DNA of 53,159 bases from an uncultured Erysipelotrichaceae bacterium (GCA_927435855.1 CAKMJZ010000008.1:1-53159), one strand, 5' to 3'. Counted from the first letter of the stretch, positions 35,672-45,227 are shown. Numbers and translations: made by a program. The notes: generated from the sequence alone by a model not told the origin.

Positions 35672-36949
35672 TTAGCTACTTTTTGATTTTTTTATCGAAA
35701 CAATACATTTATTGTCTAAATCGATAAGATTACGAACATTCTCAATATCTTTTAATGAAATGTCTTCTACCCAAGTCAGACTTTCAAAGAAGTCTGCTTT
35801 AGCAAATGTTGCACGAATAAACGAAATCGCCATATCTTCTAAATCATTGAGACTACGAAAAGCCTGACCCAAATAACGTCGCTTCAATTGCTCAAGTGTT
35901 GCATCAGAAATCGTACTATTCGAGATTTCTTTTTCTAAGAATTCCTCAAATTTTGTACTGTCATCGGTTTCATTGTAAAACATAAGTAATCCATACCCCT
36001 CACCTAAGTCAACTTCAAAGCCGAAGAAATCACTGATAACACCTTCATCCATCCAATCTTGATAAGCCGGATTTAGTGGACTGAAAGTTGCTTCCATCAA
36101 TAAACGTAGTGACCACTCAGCTTTTTTTCTTTCTCTTTCACTTTGAATCGAATGATTAAGTTTAAATGTAATGGTCGATTTGAGAGATTGAACATCCAAT
36201 GTAAAATCGTGGTTTTTCCGGTAAACATGATTAGGTTCGTTTATTGGCAGCGATTGAACCAACGGTACATTATCAAAAGTTTTCGATGCATGATTTTTTT
36301 CGACCAGATCGAAAATCCGCTGAGGCTGTTCGCCGGTTGCTACTACCAGCAACATTCGTTGCGGATGATAATTAAGATGATAACATAGTTCTAAATGCGC
36401 TTTGGTAATCGAACTTACACTTTCTTCAGATCCGCCAATGTCATTTGAAAAGGGATGCTCGACAAAAAGTGAGCGATACGTTTCATTGACAAGACGAGAA
36501 TCTGGCATTTGAGCGTACATGCGCAATTCCTGAATGATAATACCCTTCTCTTTCTCAACTGATTCTTCGCTGATACGTAAATCACCGACAAAATTCAAAA
36601 GCATATTCAGTGGCTCATCGATATCATTAGACGTTGAAAAATAGTAAACCGTTTCTTCATAGGAAGTGAAGGCATTAACGGAAGCTCCGACTTCAGTAAA
36701 GGCTGACATGATGTCCCCTTCTTCGCTTTCAAAAAGTTTGTGTTCTAAAAAGTGAGCACTTCCGGGAAGAATATCAAAGATATTTCCTTCATTGTCTTTT
36801 AACTTTGTGTGCATACCGCCAAAAGGAGTCGCTAGAAGCGCACTGGAGCCGATGTAACCGGGTTTATGGATTACGACGACCCTGAGTCCACTACTTAACA
36901 TTTGCTCGTAGAGCGTCTCGTTAAATCTCTGATTCGATATCTTGTTCAT
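35672..36949 (-). CDS. M16 family zinc peptidase (YmfH-like, catalytic)
   Basis: This has about 425 residues from the ATG at 36947-36949, which has GGAGAGG six bases upstream. The inverted zinc motif HxxEH is present as HFLEH (about 86-90), followed by the distal Glu region (about 160). The N- and C-terminal M16 halves are both present. It is the catalytic member of a pair; the upstream gene encodes a partner without the motif. The same pair (ymfF-ymfH) lies near spoIIIE in B. subtilis. Likely cytoplasmic peptide degradation; substrate unknown. Confidence 0.9.
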   Translation of the reverse strand: MNKISNQRFNETLYEQMLSSGLRVVVIHKPGYIGSSALLATPFGGMHTKLKDNEGNIFDILPGSAHFLEHKLFESEEGDIMSAFTEVGASVNAFTSYEETVYYFSTSNDIDEPLNMLLNFVGDLRISEESVEKEKGIIIQELRMYAQMPDSRLVNETYRSLFVEHPFSNDIGGSEESVSSITKAHLELCYHLNYHPQRMLLVVATGEQPQRIFDLVEKNHASKTFDNVPLVQSLPINEPNHVYRKNHDFTLDVQSLKSTITFKLNHSIQSERERKKAEWSLRLLMEATFSPLNPAYQDWMDEGVISDFFGFEVDLGEGYGLLMFYNETDDSTKFEEFLEKEISNSTISDATLEQLKRRYLGQAFRSLNDLEDMAISFIRATFAKADFFESLTWVEDISLKDIENVRNLIDLDNKCIVSIKKSKSS

Positions 36950-38186
36950 GAGCACCCTCTCCTTTCAAAAGCAATTTTGTGATCTTCGTCATCTTAGCAA
37001 AAACTTCACTCATCTCTTTTGCGGTAACCTTATCAATATCCGCAATAATCTCTTCCTTATCACTGTATCGTCCAATCAAACTTATCTGATAGTAATAATT
37101 GATGATTGCACTTGAATCATCATCAATCTGTCGAATGGAGTTGATCATCATCTTTTTACTTGCTTCAATCAACGAATCGCTAAGTTGACCGTTTTTCACT
37201 GTTTCAAGCTGGATGTCTACCAGTTTTTCCACATTATCCGCCTGTTTGGCATCGATTCCGGTATAAACGAAACACACTCCATCAAAAGTGATCATTTGTG
37301 CACCGATGGTATAACACAGACTGCGCTTTTCCCGGATTTCACTAAAGCAAAGCGATGAGGGCAGCTGACCAAAAGCAGTCATTGCTACCCTAAGTGGCCA
37401 ATAGTCTTGATCTGTAGGCAAGACTTGGGGATTATATATCAAAATAAGATTAGACTGATCCATCTTTCGGGATAACTCAACGGATTGAAAAGCATTTAAA
37501 TCCATCCGATACATCGTCTCGACATTATCTCTTCTTCGAAACAGAAAACTATTCTTTATCATTTCAGTAACTTCATTTTCATCAACATCGCCAACGACAA
37601 ATACGTCAAGGCGCATATTTTCGATCATGTCTTGAAGATAGGATTTACAGTCTTCAGTTGAAATTGTATCAAGTATATCCAAAGATCCTTGAATATTTAC
37701 AGCAAGCGGAAACCCTTTTCCAGCTGTTTCAAAGGCTTTCTTCATTGCAAATTGCATCGGATTATCCATGGAACGCACCAAAATGCTGCGAATGATTTTC
37801 TTCGCTTCTTTCAGTGTTTCATCATTAATGAGCGAATAGCGGATCATATCCAACATCCACTCAAAAAAGCCCTCGAGAATCGATGACTGATGAACATACT
37901 GACCGTTTAAAACTTTCGTTTTAAATTCGGTACAAATCGCAGCGCCATATCCGGTATTACGTACATCGACATAACTACCGTACAATTGGTCGGATAAACG
38001 GGTCATATCCACTTTTGTCGGTGCTTTTTCGTTACGATCACTGGCCATTGTGGCAATCAGCGAACGAATCGTAGCGTCCTTCTCTGAAGTATTTGACAAA
38101 AAGCGAAATGAAAAGGAAATATCTTTGAATTTCCCGGTTTTTATTATTCTAAGATTTAGGTTTTCGTGTATTCTGATTCGTTTCAT
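36921..38186 (-). CDS. M16 family peptidase homologue lacking HxxEH (YmfF-like)
   Basis: This has about 421 residues from the ATG at 38184-38186 with GGGAGGGCAAC upstream. The overall fold and length match M16 (for example the TRLSDQLYGSYVDVR strand and FSEIREKRSLCYTIGA in the C-terminal half, a segment conserved in the family). The HxxEH zinc motif expected at about residue 45-50 is absent, so it is probably the non-catalytic half of a heterodimer. It overlaps the catalytic gene by 29 bases. Confidence 0.88.
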   Translation of the reverse strand: MKRIRIHENLNLRIIKTGKFKDISFSFRFLSNTSEKDATIRSLIATMASDRNEKAPTKVDMTRLSDQLYGSYVDVRNTGYGAAICTEFKTKVLNGQYVHQSSILEGFFEWMLDMIRYSLINDETLKEAKKIIRSILVRSMDNPMQFAMKKAFETAGKGFPLAVNIQGSLDILDTISTEDCKSYLQDMIENMRLDVFVVGDVDENEVTEMIKNSFLFRRRDNVETMYRMDLNAFQSVELSRKMDQSNLILIYNPQVLPTDQDYWPLRVAMTAFGQLPSSLCFSEIREKRSLCYTIGAQMITFDGVCFVYTGIDAKQADNVEKLVDIQLETVKNGQLSDSLIEASKKMMINSIRQIDDDSSAIINYYYQISLIGRYSDKEEIIADIDKVTAKEMSEVFAKMTKITKLLLKGEGAHEQDIESEI

Positions 38187-38235
38187 GTTGCCCTCCCAAA
38201 GTTGCGGGGTACTATACAAAGCAAATAAAAGGTCC

Positions 38236-38241
38236 TATAAT
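38236..38241 (+). promoter_or_regulatory. -10 box of pncA-pncB
   Basis: A perfect TATAAT, 22 bases before the pncA start; the hexamer 17 bases upstream (TATACA) is a weak -35. Divergent from the M16 pair. Confidence 0.6.
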
Positions 38242-38263
38242 AAAGTCGAATAGAGGTAGAAAC

Positions 38264-38848
38264 ATGAACGAAAAACTAAATGATTCTTCCTGTTTGATCA
38301 TTATTGATATGGTCAACGGGTTTATGGTTGAAGGACCTATGGCGGATGCAAGTATCAAAAACATTATCGTTAATATCATTGAATTAATCAAGTGTTTTAA
38401 ACAATCAGGCTCACCGATTCTTGCATTTTTGGATCATCATCCAGCAGATGCGAAGGAATTTTCAGCATATCCGGCTCACTGTATTGCCGGTACATCTGAA
38501 AGTGAATGGGTTGATGAATTGAAACCTTATTCAGATGATGTGCAGTTTATTGAGAAAAACAGTGTAAACGGTTTTCTATCGCCCATGTTCCAAGAGTGGT
38601 TGAAAGAAAACGGAAATTTCAGAGAGTATGTCATTACCGGATGCGTTACAGACATATGTGTATTGCAATTTGCATCAACGTTGCAAGCCTACATTCATCA
38701 ACACAATCTAGACTCAATCGTTACGGTCGTTGCCAACGCCGTTGATACTTTTGATGCTCCAAATCATCCGAAAAAAGAGTTTCATGAATTTGCTTTGACA
38801 CTGATGAAACAATATGGAATCAATGTTGTAGAGGAGTATGTATGCTAA
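38264..38848 (+). CDS. pncA: Nicotinamidase / isochorismatase-family hydrolase
   Basis: This 194-residue hydrolase converts nicotinamide to nicotinate. The catalytic triad is visible: Asp in IIDMVNGF (about 15), Lys in FIEKNSVNGF (about 102) and Cys in TGCVTDICV (about 129). A metal-site region DHHPADAKEF is at about 58-67. The isochorismatase superfamily is broad, but the immediate overlap with the nicotinate phosphoribosyltransferase gene (seven bases) makes nicotinamidase the best call. Confidence 0.93.
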   Translation: MNEKLNDSSCLIIIDMVNGFMVEGPMADASIKNIIVNIIELIKCFKQSGSPILAFLDHHPADAKEFSAYPAHCIAGTSESEWVDELKPYSDDVQFIEKNSVNGFLSPMFQEWLKENGNFREYVITGCVTDICVLQFASTLQAYIHQHNLDSIVTVVANAVDTFDAPNHPKKEFHEFALTLMKQYGINVVEEYVC

Positions 38849-40281
38849 AAATCAATGAACTTTCTATGCTGACTGATTTTTATGAATTTTCCATGGCTTA
38901 TGCCTATTTTAAGGAAAATCGGCATGAACAAGTCGCTTATTTTGATATGTTTGTCCGACGCCTACCTGATCAGGGCGGATATCTGATATTCAACGGTTTA
39001 CATAGATTAGTTGAGGTAATTGAGAATTTTGCTTTTGATGATGATCAAGTCGCATATCTAAGAAGCAAAAAAGTCTTCGATGAAGATTTCTTGAAATATT
39101 TAAGAAACATCAAATTAAGTGTTGATATCTGGTCTGTTCCTGATGGAACTGTCGTTTTCAATAATCAACCATTGGTTACGGTCAGAGGGAATGTCATTGA
39201 AGCACAGTTGATTGAGACGATTCTTCTGTTGTGTGTCAATTACCCTACCCTTGTAACTACCAAAGCCAGCCGGATCGTCAACGCCGCACAAGGTCGAGCT
39301 GTCATTGAATTTGGAGCAAGACGAGCTCAAGGATTTGATGCGTCTATCGAAGGTGCACGTTGTGCTGTAATCGCCGGAGCAGTCGGTACTTCCAACACAT
39401 TAGCCGGTTATCAACATGGTTTGTCCGTATCAGGTACGATCGCTCACAGTTACATTCAAACTCATGACAGTGAATATGACGCTTTCTATAGTTACGCGAA
39501 GATCAATCCAGAGAATTGTATCCTTTTGGTTGATACCTATGATACATTAAAGTCTGGTGTCGTTAATGCAATCAAAGTTGCCCACGAATATCTGCTACCT
39601 AATGGTCATCGTTTAAAAGCTATTCGCTTAGACTCCGGTGATTTGTCATACCTATCAAAAAGAGCTCGTAAAATGTTGGATGATGCCGGATTACATGATT
39701 GTAAAATAATCGCATCTAACTCATTGGATGAATATCTGATAGATGACTTAATCAATCAACAAGCCGAAATTGATATATTCGGTGTAGGTGAGAATTTGAT
39801 TACTTCAAAAAATACACCGGTCTTAGGAGGAGTATATAAGCTGGTAGCACAAGAAATCGATGAAGAGATCGTACCCAGAATCAAAATAAGTGATAATCTC
39901 GAGAAGATAACAAATCCCGGATTTAAAAAAATCGTGCGCTTTATTGATAAAGAAACACAAAAAGCACTTGGTGATTGTGTCATGCTTGCGGATGAAGTCG
40001 TACCAACCGAGGAATTTACGTTGTTTGATCCTATTGCTCCTTGGAAACGCAAAACAATCACCGACTATGAATATCAGATTTTACAAGTCCCGATATTTGT
40101 AAACGGTCATCTTGTCTATCGTGTACCTTCTGTCTTTGAAACCACTGATTATTGTAAGCAGCAGATGGAAACCATGTGGGATGAAGTAAAGCGACTGGCG
40201 TTTCCACATAAATACTACGTTGACTTATCACAAAAACTTTGGGATTTAAAGAATGATATGATTCAAAACTATCGAAAGTAA
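38842..40281 (+). CDS. pncB: Nicotinate phosphoribosyltransferase
   Basis: This 479-residue enzyme joins nicotinate and PRPP to give nicotinate mononucleotide for NAD. Family signatures: LTDFYEFSMAYAYF at the N-terminus, EFGARRAQGFDASIEGA (about 153-169), the phosphoribosyl region around IRLDSGDLSYLSKRAR (about 266-281) and GVGENLITS (about 314-322). It starts inside pncA and is followed by a strong terminator. The two genes form the salvage arm from nicotinamide to NAD. Confidence 0.96.
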   Translation: MLKINELSMLTDFYEFSMAYAYFKENRHEQVAYFDMFVRRLPDQGGYLIFNGLHRLVEVIENFAFDDDQVAYLRSKKVFDEDFLKYLRNIKLSVDIWSVPDGTVVFNNQPLVTVRGNVIEAQLIETILLLCVNYPTLVTTKASRIVNAAQGRAVIEFGARRAQGFDASIEGARCAVIAGAVGTSNTLAGYQHGLSVSGTIAHSYIQTHDSEYDAFYSYAKINPENCILLVDTYDTLKSGVVNAIKVAHEYLLPNGHRLKAIRLDSGDLSYLSKRARKMLDDAGLHDCKIIASNSLDEYLIDDLINQQAEIDIFGVGENLITSKNTPVLGGVYKLVAQEIDEEIVPRIKISDNLEKITNPGFKKIVRFIDKETQKALGDCVMLADEVVPTEEFTLFDPIAPWKRKTITDYEYQILQVPIFVNGHLVYRVPSVFETTDYCKQQMETMWDEVKRLAFPHKYYVDLSQKLWDLKNDMIQNYRK

Positions 40282-40303
40282 CAGCTTGGCTGTTACTTTT
40301 TTT
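40277..40303 (+). terminator. Terminator of pncA-pncB
   Basis: A 9-bp stem (AGTAACAGC / GCTGTTACT), loop TTG, seven-T tail. Confidence 0.9.
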
Positions 40304-40306
40304 AAA

Positions 40307-40330
40307 TAAAAAGGAAAGCTTTCGCTTTCC
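40307..40330 (-). terminator. Terminator of the nup permease operon
   Basis: A 7-bp stem (GGAAAGC / GCTTTCC) with a GAAA loop and T run on the minus strand, convergent with the pncB terminator. Confidence 0.87.
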
Positions 40331-40333
40331 TGA

Positions 40334-41293
40334 TCAACGTTTACCGGCATCGTAAGGTTCGCCGGCAGCTCTAGGAGCGGCAGACTTCTTCGATGTGAAT
40401 GTTAAGATGATGATGGTTGCCAGATAAGGTATCATCTTAAACATGTACGATGGAATGCCTAAGGCAAGCAGAATCGGAATACCCGTGTAAGCTGCCGATA
40501 TGGTTTTCATTAAGCCAAAGAAGAAAGCAGCGAACAGAATTCGACCCGGGCGCCATTGACCGAAAATCAGCACAGCTAATGCTAAGAATCCGTAACCACC
40601 GACTTGTCCGTCAAATGCAGTAGTAACCGGTACCATTAGTACTAAACCGCCAAGCCCTGCCAGTGCACCAGAAATCAAGACACCGATATAGCGCATTTTT
40701 TTGACATTGACACCAGCTGCATCAGCCGCCTGAGGATGCTCTCCACAAGCACGAAGCCGTAATCCAAAACGCGTTTTATAAAGAACAAAGGTTGCGATGA
40801 TAAGTATTCCAAATCCAACGAAAGTTGTGATGTATGTGTTTTTGAAAAACAGATCACCAAGAACAGGAATATCCGATAAATAAGGTACCAGCGGAATCCT
40901 GTAGGTATTCATAAAGGTCACCTGTTGGACCCCTATCAGCATACGTGCTGTAAAAATCGCAAAAGCTGGAGCGAATAAGTTCAATGCTGTTCCACTGATG
41001 ACTTGATTGGCTTTCATGTTGATGGAAGCGTACGCATGGAATAAAGACAACAGCATTCCGGTAGCCGCGGCGATCAACATTGATAACACCAATAACAATT
41101 GACCAGACATCGTGGATTGCATCTGATTCATAAAGTACAAACTGACAAATGCACCGATAACCATCGTACCTTCAAGTGCGATATTAACAACACCGCTACG
41201 CTCGGAGTACATGCCACCCAGAGCAACGATTAACAATGGTATCGAATAAAACATGGTTTGTTGAACCAAGAAATAGAACGTACTTAATGTCAT
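40334..41293 (-). CDS. nupQ: Nucleoside ABC transporter permease (NupQ-like)
   Basis: This 319-residue permease has about eight to ten hydrophobic helices and the branched-chain/BPD_transp_2 type signature (GGMYSERSGVVNIALEGTM at about 22-40, ACGEHPQAADAAGVNVKKMR at about 182-201, ALAGLGGLVLM). It pairs with the larger permease upstream, which it overlaps by four bases, and with the double-ATPase and BmpA lipoprotein. Nucleoside specificity follows from family knowledge (NupNOPQ, PnrA). Confidence 0.92.
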   Translation of the reverse strand: MTLSTFYFLVQQTMFYSIPLLIVALGGMYSERSGVVNIALEGTMVIGAFVSLYFMNQMQSTMSGQLLLVLSMLIAAATGMLLSLFHAYASINMKANQVISGTALNLFAPAFAIFTARMLIGVQQVTFMNTYRIPLVPYLSDIPVLGDLFFKNTYITTFVGFGILIIATFVLYKTRFGLRLRACGEHPQAADAAGVNVKKMRYIGVLISGALAGLGGLVLMVPVTTAFDGQVGGYGFLALAVLIFGQWRPGRILFAAFFFGLMKTISAAYTGIPILLALGIPSYMFKMIPYLATIIILTFTSKKSAAPRAAGEPYDAGKR

Positions 41294-42375
41294 TTGGTTC
41301 TACCTCCCAACTTTTTTGAAAGATTCTCAATGAAGGACTTAAACGCCAAGGATAGCGCACTGAAATAGATGATTATGGAAATCATCATATTAATGACTTC
41401 AGGCACAAACCGCAATCTCTGTATATAAAATCCGCCCATATTCATATGACCGACGAATAATCCTGAAAAAATGATCCCGATTGGATTAGAAAGACCCAAA
41501 AGTGCAACAGGAATACCGTTGAACCCTTCAGCCGCTAAAATATCAACGACTTCTATATGCTTGCCAATATCCGACAAATAAAGCAGTCCGCCACCTAACC
41601 CTGCCAATGCACCGGCAATCATCATTGAAAAGATGATACTTTTCTTTTCATTGATTCCTGCATAACGACTGGCCTCACGATTATATCCGACAGCTTTCAG
41701 TTCAAATCCGAATGTTGTTTTCTCCAAAATGATATACATAATTACTGCAATGACGATAGCAATGATGATACCGATATTTGCAGAAGATAAAGGAAAGAGT
41801 ACATCCAGTCCCCCTCTAGGCAAATAAGCGTTCAGTGGTGACAAGGACTGATTCCTAGTCAAATCAAATACCGTGCTTACGACCAAAAAGTTGACAAGAT
41901 ACATTCCGACATAATTCAACATGATCGAAGTAATAACTTCGTTTACATTCCTAAACGCCTTCAATACCCCGACGATTGCACCCCAAATGCCTCCGGCAAT
42001 CATCGCCCCGATAAGTGCAACGATCCACAAGTAGCCAACAGGAATAAATGTCCATTTTACACCGATATATATTGCTGCAAAGGCCCCTAAGATAAACTGC
42101 CCGGAAGCACCAATGTTAAATAATCCGGTTTTGAATGCAAACCCAACCGAAAGACCAGTCAAAATAATCGGCATGGCATTGTGAAGGGTATTGCCAACTC
42201 CGCGCAACCCTCCATTGAAACCCCCATTTAAAATGATGATAAATCCACGGGTTGCCTGGGCGGGATTACTGATAAGCAAGATGATATAGCCAATAAGCAA
42301 GCCAAACAAAATGGCAATGATAGAAGCGGACACACTTTTGAAAGAACGATTATTTAGCAATTTCTTTACGTTCAT
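41290..42375 (-). CDS. nupP: Nucleoside ABC transporter permease (NupP-like)
   Basis: This 361-residue inner-membrane permease has about ten helices, with FKTGLFNIGASGQFILGAF (about 80-98), VNEVITSIMLNYVG (about 144-157) and ALAGLGGGLLYLSD (about 256-269), as in the larger permease of the BmpA-linked transporters. Its start lies 26 bases inside the end of the ATPase gene, so the two are coupled. Confidence 0.92.
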   Translation of the reverse strand: MNVKKLLNNRSFKSVSASIIAILFGLLIGYIILLISNPAQATRGFIIILNGGFNGGLRGVGNTLHNAMPIILTGLSVGFAFKTGLFNIGASGQFILGAFAAIYIGVKWTFIPVGYLWIVALIGAMIAGGIWGAIVGVLKAFRNVNEVITSIMLNYVGMYLVNFLVVSTVFDLTRNQSLSPLNAYLPRGGLDVLFPLSSANIGIIIAIVIAVIMYIILEKTTFGFELKAVGYNREASRYAGINEKKSIIFSMMIAGALAGLGGGLLYLSDIGKHIEVVDILAAEGFNGIPVALLGLSNPIGIIFSGLFVGHMNMGGFYIQRLRFVPEVINMMISIIIYFSALSLAFKSFIENLSKKLGGRTK

Positions 42376-43897
42376 AGCCTGCTCCTCTCTTAGAACCTGA
42401 CATATACAACCCCAACTCTTGTTGAGTCACTTCTTTTGGATTGACTTCACCGACAATTTCACCCTCATACATGACGATTACTCGATCGCTAATTCCCAAA
42501 ACTTCGCTTAATTCAAGAGATATAAGCAATATTGCTCGTCCCATATCTCTTTGTTTGATTAATTGTGTATGAATATATTCGATTGCACCGACATCGAGTC
42601 CGCGCGTCGGTTGAACGGCTATGATTAGATCCGGATTTTTCTCAACTTCACGGGCGACAATCGCTTTTTGCTGATTCCCTCCCGACATGCTGCGCGCAAG
42701 TGTAATCGGACCCTCTCCGCTGCGAATATCATACTGTTCGATCATGGCTTTCGCGTTTTTTAAGCGTGACTTAAACTTGATAAATCCTTTGCTTTGAAAA
42801 TCATCCATAAAGTAGGTTTGCAAAACAAGGTTTTCACTCAGTGTATAATCCAAGACCAAACCGTGTTTATGACGGTCCTCAGGTATATGGGAGATACCAT
42901 GACTGTTTCTGTATCGAATCGATTTGTTCGTAATGTCTTCGCCTTTATAATAAATGTCACCACCGTCAACCGGCAAAAGACCGGTCAAAGCGTAGATTAG
43001 TTCGGTCTGACCGTTACCTTCAATCCCAGCCACACACATAATTTCACCCTTTCGCAAATCAAAGGAAACATTGTTTACGGCTGACTTTCCGTGAACTTTT
43101 GAATTAATTGATAAGTTTCGAACAGTTAAAACATTTTCACCAATTTTCGCTTCACCCTTAGTAATTTCAAATATGACTTTACGACCGACCATCATTTCTG
43201 ACATTTCTTCTTTTGAGGTATTCGCAACATCGACTGTACCAATGTATTTGCCTTTTCTCAAAACAGACACACGATCAGCTACCGCTTTGATTTCATTAAG
43301 TTTATGCGTAATAAAGATAATCGACTTTCCTTCTTCAATCAAACGTTTCATGATTTTCATCAGTTCATCGATTTCCTGAGGAGTTAAAACAGCGGTTGGT
43401 TCATCAAAAATCAAAATGTCATTTTCACGATACAACATTTTAAGTATTTCGACACGTTGTTGCATTCCAACCGAAATATCTTCGATAATAGAATCCGGTT
43501 CTATCCGCAGATTGTACTGCTTACTAAGATTTACAATTTTCGCCCGGGCATCTTCCATCCGCAATATTCCACCTTGCACCGTTTCAACGCCTAATACGAT
43601 ATTTTCCAAAACTGTAAAATTGTGAACAAGTTTAAAATGTTGGTGAACCATTCCAATACCCAACTCGTTGGCATCGTTTGGATTGTGAATCTTAACTTCT
43701 TTGCCTCGAACTTTAATCGTTCCTTTTTCAGGAATATAAAGTCCAAATAAAACACTCATCAGTGTTGACTTGCCTGCTCCGTTTTCACCAAGCAAAGCAT
43801 GAATTTCCCCTTTTCGCACCTGCAAAGTAATATCATCATTAGCAATGATACCGGGAAACTCCTTTGTGATGTTTAGCATCTCAATTACATATTCCAT
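42350..43897 (-). CDS. nupO: Nucleoside ABC transporter ATP-binding protein (NupO-like)
   Basis: This 515-residue protein has two fused ATPase cassettes. The first has Walker A GENGAGKST (about 37-45), the signature SVGMQQRVEI and Walker B ILIFDEPTA. The second has a degenerate P-loop (GIEGNGQTEL, about 290), as usual in the RbsA/NupO class, with the signature SGGNQQKAIVARE. It powers the two permeases. A cre-like site lies upstream between the -10 and the bmpA terminator. Confidence 0.93.
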   Translation of the reverse strand: MEYVIEMLNITKEFPGIIANDDITLQVRKGEIHALLGENGAGKSTLMSVLFGLYIPEKGTIKVRGKEVKIHNPNDANELGIGMVHQHFKLVHNFTVLENIVLGVETVQGGILRMEDARAKIVNLSKQYNLRIEPDSIIEDISVGMQQRVEILKMLYRENDILIFDEPTAVLTPQEIDELMKIMKRLIEEGKSIIFITHKLNEIKAVADRVSVLRKGKYIGTVDVANTSKEEMSEMMVGRKVIFEITKGEAKIGENVLTVRNLSINSKVHGKSAVNNVSFDLRKGEIMCVAGIEGNGQTELIYALTGLLPVDGGDIYYKGEDITNKSIRYRNSHGISHIPEDRHKHGLVLDYTLSENLVLQTYFMDDFQSKGFIKFKSRLKNAKAMIEQYDIRSGEGPITLARSMSGGNQQKAIVAREVEKNPDLIIAVQPTRGLDVGAIEYIHTQLIKQRDMGRAILLISLELSEVLGISDRVIVMYEGEIVGEVNPKEVTQQELGLYMSGSKRGAGYERKEIAK

Positions 43898-43920
43898 GTT
43901 CTCACCCCTGTACTGCCTTG

Positions 43921-43957
43921 ATTATACACGAATTTTTAGTACTTGAAAACGTTTGCA
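43921..43957 (-). promoter_or_regulatory. nupO promoter -10 with upstream cre-like operator
   Basis: TATAAT (43921-43926) lies on the minus strand. At 43944-43957 the 14-mer TGAAAACGTTTGCA matches the catabolite-responsive element consensus (TGWAARCGYTWNCW) at every position and covers the -35 area, suggesting CcpA repression of the transport operon. A LacI-family nucleoside repressor could bind the same kind of site. Confidence 0.7.
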
Positions 43958-43997
43958 CCTTATAAAAGCACCAAATTAAACGATTTATCAGGCACAT

Positions 43998-44020
43998 AAA
44001 AAAAGACCGCCGAAGCGGTC
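43998..44020 (-). terminator. Terminator between bmpA and nupO
   Basis: A GACCGC / GCGGTC stem with a TTCG tetraloop and a seven-T run on the minus strand. It likely reduces transcription into the ATPase/permeases, so the binding protein can be made in excess. Confidence 0.88.
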
Positions 44021-44028
44021 CTGTTCAA

Positions 44029-45108
44029 CTAACCAATAACTTCAACTGTTACGTTGGTTACTGGGATTTCAGATGCCGATGTTACATCAGTATCCTTTTT
44101 GATGTTAGTGCGGATATTATCCGTATTGGCTACCAATTTAGCAAAGATTGCATCATAAGCAGCTTTATTAAATGTTGTAAAACGTGAGAAATCGCTTGGC
44201 AAACTTACACCATCAACTTCAACACCCAAGGATACAGATTCGCCACCCTTGAAACTGCCTGCATAGTAATCAGCCAAAGCATCATAAACAGAAATGCCTA
44301 AACCTTTTAATGCGGAAGTGATAACTGTCGTAGATTGTTCTTTTTGATCGATATCAACGCCGATGACCTTACCATTATTAGCTTCAGCAGCAGCCATGAC
44401 AGAGTTACCTGCACCACCTGCAGCTGCAAAGATAACTTCAACGCCGCCTTGGAACCAAGTAGCAGCTTCGGTTTGATAATCCGGTGAAGGACCAAAACCA
44501 CCAAGGTATTTATACTTCAAAGTAACATTGACACCCATTTCAGCGGCAGCAAAGTTTACACCTTGTACAAATCCATATCCAAAACGAACAACTGCCGGAA
44601 CTGCCATACCGCCCATAAAGCCAAGATTTGTAAATCCTTCTTTAACAGCAGCGTAGCCAGCTAAGAAACCAACTTGTTCTTCAGCATAGAAGATTGAATA
44701 AACATTGTCTTCGATTCTGAATTCAGTATACGTACCATCTTGCGGAAATCCATCCAACAATACGAATTTAACATCCGGATACATGTCTTGAGCCTTAAAA
44801 ATAGCTGGTTCAAACAAGAAACCCGGAGTTACGATCAATTTAGCCCCGTTTTCAACAGCCAATCCGATGGCTGCTACGTATGCATCTGTGGTTTTATCGG
44901 TTGGTTGGTAATATTTGTAGTCGATGTTTTTTTCTTCGGCATACTTTTTCAAACCTTCCCAAGCTCCTTGGTTAAAGGATTTGTCGTCAATCGTTCCTAG
45001 GTCAGTAATCAAGGCTAACTCAAAAGTTTCCTCTTCATCTACTGCCGGAGCACATGCTGCCAATCCTAACGCAAGGAGAACAACAAGTAAAACTAATAAT
45101 TTTTTCAT
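44029..45108 (-). CDS. bmpA: BmpA/PnrA-family nucleoside-binding lipoprotein
   Basis: This 359-residue lipoprotein has a signal peptide ending in a lipobox LAAC (Cys19), so it is tethered to the outer face of the membrane. The mature part is a type-I periplasmic-binding-fold protein: ALITDLGTIDDKSFNQGAWEGL (shown by its start, about 32-53), GGMAVPAVVRFGYGFVQG and VIFAAAGGAGNSV. In B. subtilis (NupN) and Treponema (PnrA) this family binds purine and other nucleosides. It has its own promoter and a terminator before nupO. Confidence 0.93.
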   Translation of the reverse strand: MKKLLVLLVVLLALGLAACAPAVDEEETFELALITDLGTIDDKSFNQGAWEGLKKYAEEKNIDYKYYQPTDKTTDAYVAAIGLAVENGAKLIVTPGFLFEPAIFKAQDMYPDVKFVLLDGFPQDGTYTEFRIEDNVYSIFYAEEQVGFLAGYAAVKEGFTNLGFMGGMAVPAVVRFGYGFVQGVNFAAAEMGVNVTLKYKYLGGFGPSPDYQTEAATWFQGGVEVIFAAAGGAGNSVMAAAEANNGKVIGVDIDQKEQSTTVITSALKGLGISVYDALADYYAGSFKGGESVSLGVEVDGVSLPSDFSRFTTFNKAAYDAIFAKLVANTDNIRTNIKKDTDVTSASEIPVTNVTVEVIG

Positions 45109-45143
45109 ATTTCCTCCATTGTAGCAGTTATCCTGCTTTCTCT

Positions 45144-45172
45144 ATTGTATAACCTATCATTTTCAAAGTCAA
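45144..45172 (-). promoter_or_regulatory. Sigma-A promoter of bmpA
   Basis: TTGACT (45167-45172), 17-base spacer, TACAAT (45144-45149). The leader is about 30 bases and carries a small AGCAG/CTGCT hairpin, too short for a riboswitch. Confidence 0.8.
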
Positions 45173-45227
45173 TCAAAGTAAAAAACGAATATTAAAGAAA
45201 AATCATAAAAAAAATGAAACAAAATGT

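Noticed and set aside
45109-45143. Purine or nucleoside riboswitch in the bmpA leader
   Set aside because: The leader is about 30 bases with one short hairpin; no aptamer fits.
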